NCBI GenBank assembly: GCA_015655045.1
Contig: JAATFU010000005.1
Coordinates: forward strand, 124,001-188,000
Origin: Candidatus Saccharimonadota bacterium
GTDB taxonomy: Bacteria; Patescibacteriota; Saccharimonadia; Saccharimonadales; Saccharimonadaceae
Reading direction: 5' to 3'
Length of the DNA stretch: 64,000 nt
Positions 59,134 through 64,000 of the stretch are shown one piece after another; within the stretch, counting starts at the first letter, position 1; each line of letters opens with the position of its first letter. Under the pieces are notes generated by a model. It did not search any database, was not told the origin of the DNA, and saw only the letters and a list, made by a program, of their open reading frames with translations. Position numbers and translations under genes: made by a program.

Positions 59134-61029
59134 TTATTTTTTCTGTTCTGGCTCGTCGACAACTTCACCTTCAACTGGCTCGTCATCTTTCTTCTCGGCT
59201 GTTTCGTCTGCAGGAGCTTCTTCTTTTGAAGCTGCTTCGTACATCTTAGCGCCAATTGGCATAATGGCGTCATTGAGAGCTTTGGCAGCTGCCTCAAGCT
59301 CCTCTTTGTCGTCACTTGCTTGGTGTTTTTTCGCTTCTTCAACGGCATCAGTAATGACTTTTTTATCGTCATCGCTAATCTTATCTTTGTACTCATCCGG
59401 CGTCTTTTCGGCTTGATAAATTGCGCTCTCAAGACCATTGCGAGCATCGATCGCGTCACGCTTTTTCTTATCTTCATCAGCGTGAGCTTCAGCGTCTTTT
59501 GCGGCTTTCTCTATCTCTTCTTTTGACAGATTACCGCTATTTGAGATGGTAATACTTTGCTCTTTGCCCGTACCTTTATCCTTAGCCGTGACGTTCAAGA
59601 TACCATTAGCATCAATATTGAAGGTTACTTCAATTTGTGGCACACCACGAGGAGCGGGTGCGATACCATCAAGCGTAAAGCGGCCGAGAGACTTGTTATC
59701 AGCTGCCAGTTCACGTTCCCCTTGGGTGACATGGATCTCAACTTGTGGCTGGTTATCAGCGGCCGTACTAAAGGTTTCAGACTTTGAGGTTGGCACAGTC
59801 GTATTTCGTTCGATGAGCTTGGTGGCAACACCACCCATCGTTTCGATGCCCAGGGAGAGAGGAGTAACGTCGAGCAGAAGTACGTCTTTGACGTCGCCCG
59901 CTAACACACCACCCTGAATAGCAGCACCAATAGCCACCACCTCATCTGGGTTCACGCCCTTAAGGGGCTCCTTGCCAAAGATAGATTTCACCTTCTCAAC
60001 CACGGCTGGCATACGGGTCATACCACCCACAAGGACTACCTCGTTAATTTCGCTTGGCTTCAAGCCTGCATCCTTTAATGCCTTTTCAACTGGACCAGCG
60101 AGACGGTCGATGAGGTCACCCACTAATTCTTCGAGTTTGCTACGTGTGAGCTTGTATTCGAAGTGTTTTGGACCATCCGCATCGGCAGTTAAGAATGGTA
60201 AGTTAATCTCGGTCTCATTTGTACTTGAAAGTTCTTTTTTGGCTTTTTCAGCTTCATCTTTGAGACGTTGCAAAGCAGCTTTATCAGCTTTGAGATCGAT
60301 CCCTTCATTTTGCTTGAAGACATCGAGGAAGTGGTTCACGATCCGATTATCGAAGTCTTCACCACCAAGGTGAGTATCACCATTAGTCGATTTGACCTCA
60401 AACACACCATCACCGAGCTCGAGGACAGATACGTCAAAGGTACCCCCACCAAGGTCGAAGACAGCGATCTTCTCATCCTTCTTGCTTTCAAGACCATATG
60501 CCAAGGCGGCGGCAGTTGGCTCATTAATAATACGCTTCACTTCAAGGCCAGCGATCTTACCGGCATCTTTAGTAGCCTGGCGCTGTGAGTCATCAAAGTA
60601 AGCAGGAACTGTAATAACTGCTTCGGTCACCTTTTCACCCAAGAAAGCTTCGGCGTCAGCCTTAATCTTACTTAAAATAAAGGCACTAATCTCTTCTGGA
60701 GAATAGTCTTTATCACCAAGGCGAACGGCAACACCGTCACCTTTTTTGACGATCTCATAAGCCACGATGTCAATGTCTTTTTGGACTTCATCGTCGCTAA
60801 ATTTACGTCCGATCAGACGCTTCACGCCGTAGATAGTGTTTTTAGCGTTCGTCACTCGTTGACGCTGAGCCACCTGCCCCACTAATCGTTCGCCGGCTTT
60901 ATTAATTGCGACGACACTCGGTGTTGTACGGTTACCCTCGGCGTTCGCGATAACTTCAGGCTTACCAGCCACCATGTAGGCGAAGGCACTGTTAGTTGTA
61001 CCGAGGTCGATTCCAATAATTTTACCCAT
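59134..61029 (-). CDS. dnaK: Chaperone DnaK / Hsp70 (631 aa)
   Basis: [14 protein letters not shown] (phosphate loop), [39 protein letters not shown] and [17 protein letters not shown] form the ATPase; the substrate domain has [17 protein letters not shown]. The tail is acidic with [12 protein letters not shown], close to the usual EEVD-like bacterial ending. AGGAGA lies 8 nt before the ATG, so unlike hrcA this gene has a normal leader (about 78 nt). Two CIRCE elements lie upstream. Confidence 0.98.
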   Translation of the reverse strand: MGKIIGIDLGTTNSAFAYMVAGKPEVIANAEGNRTTPSVVAINKAGERLVGQVAQRQRVTNAKNTIYGVKRLIGRKFSDDEVQKDIDIVAYEIVKKGDGVAVRLGDKDYSPEEISAFILSKIKADAEAFLGEKVTEAVITVPAYFDDSQRQATKDAGKIAGLEVKRIINEPTAAALAYGLESKKDEKIAVFDLGGGTFDVSVLELGDGVFEVKSTNGDTHLGGEDFDNRIVNHFLDVFKQNEGIDLKADKAALQRLKDEAEKAKKELSSTNETEINLPFLTADADGPKHFEYKLTRSKLEELVGDLIDRLAGPVEKALKDAGLKPSEINEVVLVGGMTRMPAVVEKVKSIFGKEPLKGVNPDEVVAIGAAIQGGVLAGDVKDVLLLDVTPLSLGIETMGGVATKLIERNTTVPTSKSETFSTAADNQPQVEIHVTQGERELAADNKSLGRFTLDGIAPAPRGVPQIEVTFNIDANGILNVTAKDKGTGKEQSITISNSGNLSKEEIEKAAKDAEAHADEDKKKRDAIDARNGLESAIYQAEKTPDEYKDKISDDDKKVITDAVEEAKKHQASDDKEELEAAAKALNDAIMPIGAKMYEAASKEEAPADETAEKKDDEPVEGEVVDEPEQKK

Positions 61030-61079
61030 ATTGTATGTCTCCTATTCAATTTATTTACATCAAAGATTCTATAGCTATT

Positions 61080-61106
61080 TTAGCACTCTAGATCATAGAT
61101 TGCCAA
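61080..61106 (-). promoter_or_regulatory. Second, imperfect CIRCE at the dnaK transcription start
   Basis: Minus strand TTGGCAATC-N9-GAGTGCTAA; the left arm matches consensus at 7 of 9 positions and the right arm fully. It begins at the predicted start site (about 61107). Confidence 0.6.
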
Positions 61107-61113
61107 TAGGCTC

Positions 61114-61157
61114 AGTATATTAAATTGGCACTCTCATGTCAAGAGTGCCAATTTAAT
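61114..61157 (-). promoter_or_regulatory. dnaK promoter within a perfect CIRCE
   Basis: TTGGCACTC-N9-GAGTGCCAA (61125-61151), extended by A/T pairs to 15-bp arms (61119-61157). On the minus strand consensus TTGACA (61142-61137) sits in the CIRCE spacer and TATACT (61119-61114) follows after 17 nt. Confidence 0.9.
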
Positions 61158-61304
61158 ATTAGCTATATACTCGCTGTATAAAATAGCTTGACTCCTCGAG
61201 GTAATAGGACTATTATTCATGGCGGTCTTAGAAGTAAATACTCAAAAACCAACGTCCGCTTGAGCGCCGCTCAGTGGAACTTTTACATTTCAGGGAAGGT
61301 AACC

Positions 61305-61688
61305 ATGACAATCCTCGAGCTGGGGGCCAATACACAGGCACTGGTGAAAGAATCACCGAAGCTCACTCCGAAAGAGGTGTTCTTCAAGAAATACGAAAAG
61401 GAGGTGAAAAAAGATCTCCGTGACGCCGAGCACCACGCCAGAAATGGCAGGTATAACTTGGTTGTCACTCCAAGTAGTGTTGCCCTTCACAGGCGCCCGG
61501 ACGCTTCTTGCGTTCGGATTGATCTCCAGAAGGCGTGCAAAGAGCAAATGTGGCTGAGAGAGCTATATCTCTCCCTCTGCTCCGAAAAAGTACACCTCAG
61601 CTTCGGCTACGAGTGTCAGTACGATGCGCCGTACGAGGATCACCTCGAAGATGTGTACATGCTGGTTGTGAGCTTCACGTTCATCTAG
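61305..61688 (+). CDS. Unknown orphan protein (127 aa)
   Basis: No family recognised. The protein is soluble, Lys- and Glu-rich in its first half (PKEVFFKKYEKEVKKDLRDA) and ends with a hydrophobic strand (DVYMLVVSFTFI). GGGAAGG lies 5 nt before ATG 61305, so it has a conventional ribosome binding site; the longer frame upstream is unlikely. Codon choice is more GC-rich and C/G-ending than in the neighbours, and it lies on the opposite strand between dnaK and grpE, which suggests later insertion. It might share the CIRCE-containing intergenic region with dnaK. Confidence 0.55.
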   Translation: MTILELGANTQALVKESPKLTPKEVFFKKYEKEVKKDLRDAEHHARNGRYNLVVTPSSVALHRRPDASCVRIDLQKACKEQMWLRELYLSLCSEKVHLSFGYECQYDAPYEDHLEDVYMLVVSFTFI

Positions 61689-61725
61689 CCCATTACGCAC
61701 TTCGATCGAGTTGGGACCTTCCCTG

Positions 61726-61780
61726 CTCGAACCAAATTTCATCACTGATCTTTAGTGGTGGTACTTGGTTCGAGTCTTAT
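61726..61780 (+). terminator. Hairpin terminator after the 127-aa gene
   Basis: CTCGAACCAA (61726-61735) pairs with TTGGTTCGAG (61765-61774) around an internal imperfect stem, followed by TCTTATT. It ends at the convergent grpE stop. Confidence 0.55.
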
Positions 61781-62253
61781 TGACGCGTTACTTTGACCAT
61801 GGCGTGACGAATTGGCTGACCATTTAGCGTATAACCCGCTTGGAGTTCTTCGGCGATTACTTCTTGCTCACCCGTTGCATCTTCATCAAATTGAATGGCC
61901 TCGTGCACACTTGGGTCAAATACCGTCCCGGGTGTAGCGAGGATGCGTTTAAGATTGAGACTTTCGAGTGATTTTTCAAGGTTCTTTACAAGTCCCGCAA
62001 CGCTCTGAACCCAGCTATTATCTTTGAGTTCTGCTGGCGTATAGGCGATTGCGCGTTCGATGTTATCGATAACAGGTAATAATTTTAAAATAGCATTTGC
62101 CTGTCCGGCTTCACGGGCCGCGACCTTCTCGCTATCGACACGCTTACGGTAATTTTCGAAGTCAGCTCGAGTTCGTTGCAAATCACTTGTGATTTCATTC
62201 AATCGACGTTCGAACTCTAGATCTTTCTTGGTTTTTTTTGGACTATCAGCCAT
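61777..62253 (-). CDS. grpE: Nucleotide exchange factor GrpE (158 aa)
   Basis: A long N-terminal helix (FERRLNEITSDLQRTRADFENY) and C-terminal beta domain (VFDPSVHEAIQFDED, GYTLNGQPIRHAMVKVT). It releases ADP from DnaK. It starts 2 nt after hrcA, in one operon. Confidence 0.96.
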   Translation of the reverse strand: MADSPKKTKKDLEFERRLNEITSDLQRTRADFENYRKRVDSEKVAAREAGQANAILKLLPVIDNIERAIAYTPAELKDNSWVQSVAGLVKNLEKSLESLNLKRILATPGTVFDPSVHEAIQFDEDATGEQEVIAEELQAGYTLNGQPIRHAMVKVTRQ

Positions 62254-62255
62254 GA

Positions 62256-62972
62256 TTATAATACCTCCTCTAACATAGCGCCGGCATGACGAACCAAACG
62301 CATTACTTTTGCATAACTTTGGCGAGTTGAACCAAGTACCCCAATATAACTTCGATCACTGTATGGTGAACGAAAGCGACTAATGATCAAGCTCGCGCCA
62401 CTCGTCTTACCAATTGGGTTTTCCGCCCCAATATAGACATTGAGTGGCTCATTGGGTGCTGCTTCGCGCAGCCATGGCTCCAGGTTATCAAGTAGACGAG
62501 CCACTGCCTGGGTGTGGTTACCTTGGGCAAATTCAGGTTGAGAGAAAAGGTTACCAATTCCACTCATATATAGTTCGTCGCCAATCGTGGCGATACCGAG
62601 GTTATGTGTCAACTCAACGAGACTATCAACTGCGCTCCGAATGGCTCGATCAGCATGATCGCCTCCATAATTATTAACTCGGGCTTCAATCGCTCTCGCA
62701 CTGCGATCGAGGAGTAAGGGTTGTGGTTCATTCGCGTGTTGCTCATTGAGACTGTTAACGTAAAAACGGTATCCCGCGTCGGTTGGGACTCGGCCTGCAC
62801 TCGTGTGTGGCTGAGCAATCAGCCCCATCTCTTCAAGCTTTGCCATTTCACTTCGTATCGTTGCACTGGAAACACCAAACAGCTTGGCCAACATGACACT
62901 TCCAACAGGTGCCGCAATCTCGGCATGCTGTTCAATAATGGCGGCTAGTATCTGGATCTGACGTTCGGTCAT
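62256..62972 (-). CDS. hrcA: Heat-inducible transcription repressor HrcA (238 aa)
   Basis: Winged-helix N-terminus (RQIQILAAIIEQHAEIAAPV, LFGVSSATIRSEMAKLEEMG, QPHTSAGRVPTDAGYRFYV) and a GAF-like core ending in GVLGSTRQSYAKVMRLVRHA. At 238 aa it is shorter than the usual 340, apparently from a reduced middle domain. ATG 62972 is chosen because TGC TATAAT (62987-62979) ends 6 nt before it; this predicts a leaderless mRNA. A CIRCE overlaps the -35, so HrcA represses its own operon. Confidence 0.95.
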   Translation of the reverse strand: MTERQIQILAAIIEQHAEIAAPVGSVMLAKLFGVSSATIRSEMAKLEEMGLIAQPHTSAGRVPTDAGYRFYVNSLNEQHANEPQPLLLDRSARAIEARVNNYGGDHADRAIRSAVDSLVELTHNLGIATIGDELYMSGIGNLFSQPEFAQGNHTQAVARLLDNLEPWLREAAPNEPLNVYIGAENPIGKTSGASLIISRFRSPYSDRSYIGVLGSTRQSYAKVMRLVRHAGAMLEEVL

Positions 62973-62978
62973 GTTGTT

Positions 62979-63017
62979 ATTATAGCAAAATCTAGCACTC
63001 ATTCAAGTCGAGTGCTA
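62979..63017 (-). promoter_or_regulatory. CIRCE and promoter of hrcA-grpE
   Basis: TAGCACTC-N9-GAGTGCTA (62993-63017). Minus strand TTGAAT (63006-63001) lies in the CIRCE spacer, 16 nt, then TGC TATAAT (62984-62979), 6 nt, ATG 62972. Confidence 0.9.
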
Positions 63018-63033
63018 GATGAAAGGATGTAGA

Positions 63034-63297
63034 TTATTCAGATAGTATCGTTTGCAGAACCTGAAAAAGTCTCCGCTTTTCCGCTTGTGCAAGCTCACCA
63101 ATGAATGCCTTAAGCCGACTCTTGTCAATTGCCCGTATCCGATCGCATGTCGCGCTTGATTTCTGATTCAGGACATTGACTGTAACACGAAATGGCCACG
63201 GTTGAATAGTAGAGGTCAGCGGTACAATAGCAACCGTTTGGAGATAGCCATTCATTTCGTCGGGAGAGACCACGATACACGGTCGGATCTTACACAT
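63034..63297 (-). CDS. mazF: MazF/PemK-type toxin with disrupted 5' end (87 aa from internal ATG)
   Basis: MazF endoribonucleases cut mRNA. The body fits the family: IRPCIVVSPDEMN, VAIVPLTSTIQPWPFRV, SATCDRIRAIDKSRL. In the same frame upstream of ATG 63297, codons 63345-63298 encode AKLGYWFDSEPTKGSE, the normal first strand and loop of MazF, but they follow directly after the antitoxin's TAA with no start codon. The likely original start, ATG 63362 or 63359 overlapping the antitoxin gene, is one base out of register (MLSLKQ then a shift). So the toxin seems frameshifted near codon 8 or is made as a truncated form. Confidence 0.7.
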   Translation of the reverse strand: MCKIRPCIVVSPDEMNGYLQTVAIVPLTSTIQPWPFRVTVNVLNQKSSATCDRIRAIDKSRLKAFIGELAQAEKRRLFQVLQTILSE

Positions 63298-63345
63298 TTC
63301 CGATCCCTTAGTAGGCTCGGAATCAAACCAATAACCGAGCTTTGC

Positions 63346-63660
63346 TTAAGACTGAGCATCATTGCCTTTTCTCCAGTCCTCGTACGACATTCCCTCCCAA
63401 GCAAGAGTGTCGAGTTCGTCGGATGCATTGGTGCGAAGATCGGCCAATTCTGCTGTAGGGTCACCATACCGTTCACCAAGCGTACCAATCTGCTCGTGCC
63501 ATCCTTCTCGTGTATCTATGGAGTTGCTAATGATGATCTGACCCTCTTTTGCCTCAAGGCTCACTGCATGAGTAAGCCCACTCATTGCAAGTAGCTCCTT
63601 TGGAAAGCGTACGGCAACACTATTGCCAGAAGTAGTAAGCGTGGTTCGGATTACATTCAT
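63346..63660 (-). CDS. MazE/AbrB-like antitoxin (104 aa)
   Basis: The N-terminus has an AbrB/MazE swapped-hairpin sequence (TTLTTSGNSVAVRFPKELLA, then EGQIIISNS), the DNA-binding half, followed by an acidic extended C-terminus (DELDTLAWEGMSYEDWRKG) that would bind the toxin. ATG 63660 is chosen because TACAAT ends 6 nt before it. A perfect palindrome covers the -10 and the start codon, as expected for autoregulation. The toxin gene follows. Confidence 0.82.
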   Translation of the reverse strand: MNVIRTTLTTSGNSVAVRFPKELLAMSGLTHAVSLEAKEGQIIISNSIDTREGWHEQIGTLGERYGDPTAELADLRTNASDELDTLAWEGMSYEDWRKGNDAQS

Positions 63661-63676
63661 ACGTACATTGTACGTA
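63660..63676. promoter_or_regulatory. Palindromic operator at the antitoxin promoter
   Basis: TACGTAC-N3-GTACGTA is a perfect dyad (63660-63676). The minus-strand TACAAT (63672-63667) is embedded in it and its end touches the first base of the ATG. Confidence 0.75.
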
Positions 63677-63730
63677 CACATGATAAAAATGTTAAGAATT
63701 ATAGTTCATCAGAGCCGGAATTGCTACCTC

Positions 63731-64000
63731 CTAGACAGCACGTTCAATCGCATCAAGGAGGTCATGTGCTCGTAATCGAGCTTCATCATCGCCTCGATTG
63801 AAGGTATCACTATCCTTGTGAGCAATTTTATCGGTAATAGTAGCCGCTCGTTCGAGATCATCATTAATCACGAAGTGGTAGTAGGGCACTTCGAGCGCAT
63901 GACTCAGCTCATGAATGGCGCTCTCTCGTCGTTTTGGCCACTCGGCTTCAAATTCGGCCTGAGTAGCGTAGCGTTTTTTCAGGCGCGCTAGCCACGTCGT
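63731..64000 (-). CDS. gmk: Guanylate kinase, C-terminal part (partial)
   Basis: The last 89 codons of a frame running off the window, ending at TAG 63733-63731. The sequence has the LID-side segment WLARLKKRYATQAEFEAEW, then HALEVPYYHFVINDDLERAA, the V-x-N-D-D-L motif that closes guanylate kinases. The C-terminal helix continues for about 35 residues. The P-loop lies outside the window, so the call rests on the C-terminal motif. Confidence 0.8.
   Translation of the reverse strand, partial: TTWLARLKKRYATQAEFEAEWPKRRESAIHELSHALEVPYYHFVINDDLERAATITDKIAHKDSDTFNRGDDEARLRAHDLLDAIERAV

Noticed and set aside
59108-60601. Long open frames on the plus strand opposite dnaK
   Set aside because: They mirror the codon pattern of dnaK, have no ribosome binding site or leaderless promoter, and encode low-complexity Ser/Leu-rich sequences.
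1-64000. CRISPR array or cas genes
   Set aside because: No regularly spaced direct repeats of 20-40 nt and no Cas-like protein were seen.
1-64000. Insertion sequences or transposases
   Set aside because: No DDE or tyrosine/serine transposase motif and no terminal inverted repeats flanking a gene. The ruv insertion lacks such ends.
1-64000. Alternative genetic code (TGA as Gly, code 25)
   Set aside because: Many genes end cleanly at TGA with 4-bp ATGA overlaps and conserved Gly positions use GGN.

Overview
The window looks like a chromosomal segment of a Patescibacteria (CPR) bacterium, most likely Candidatus Saccharibacteria (TM7). This is an inference from gene content, not from a 16S gene. 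Supporting it are a compact gene-dense layout, a monoderm-type envelope (MurT/GatD, sortase with an LPxTG substrate), a CPR-style type IV pilus locus (PilB, PilC, PilMNO-like, several prepilins), and a lone proteobacterial-type cytochrome bo3 oxidase operon next to NDH-2. TGA is used as a normal stop, so this is not a code-25 lineage.

Layout. 1-810: pilin genes. 828-3706: glyA diverging from a MurA fused to an XRE helix-turn-helix. 3703-9722 (minus): cyoABCDE then ndh, a complete two-enzyme aerobic respiratory chain. 9.8-12.8 kb: FKBP isomerase, Hsp20, a PyrD-like oxidoreductase, and a CRP/FNR regulator with a perfect CRP box in front of it. 12.8-20.6 kb: accessory stretch (C39-like peptidase, six-hairpin glycosidase, MerR, DUF1801, nucleotidyltransferase, G5-domain protein, HTH/LAGLIDADG-like protein, HIT protein) with tRNA-Arg, tRNA-Gly and tRNA-His. 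20.6-30.2 kb: membrane-anchored Clp ATPase with a small membrane partner, MurT/GatD, Bcp, acyltransferase, GT39, tRNA-Pro, an unknown 404-aa protein. 30.4-32.0 kb: ice-binding-like LPxTG surface protein plus sortase. 32.3-37.0 kb: EEP nuclease, RNase Y, a degenerate sensor kinase, TsaE/TsaB. 37.1-43.3 kb: type IV pilus assembly operon. 43.3-52.2 kb: RecA/RecX, a prepilin, a PH-domain protein, and the yebC-ruvC-ruvA-ruvB group, split by a ~3-kb opposite-strand insertion carrying a LamG-like protein, an SGNH esterase and two paralogous unknowns. 52.3-57.9 kb: tRNA-Lys, DUF192, then a cluster of two ATP-grasp ligases each next to a protease, with a GNAT. 57.9-63.0 kb: HrcA regulon (dnaJ, dnaK, hrcA-grpE), each promoter overlapped by CIRCE. 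63.0-64.0 kb: MazEF-like pair with a disrupted toxin 5' end, and the 3' end of gmk.

How the genes work together. NDH-2 (and possibly the PyrD-like enzyme) would reduce a quinone that the bo3 oxidase re-oxidises with O2; no quinone synthesis genes are seen, so the quinone may come from a host. Pilus, sortase-anchored adhesin, MurA and MurT/GatD fit an episymbiont surface.

The strongest window-wide signal is promoter architecture. For more than 20 genes a -10 hexamer, often preceded by TGn, ends 6-7 nt before the start codon, which predicts leaderless mRNAs. The most system-like candidate is the cluster at 53.5-57.8 kb: RimK ligase with a DTGA retropepsin-like protease, and a second ATP-grasp ligase with a DUF1704 (MATCAP-related) metalloprotease. 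It resembles two writer/eraser pairs for peptide-tail modification.
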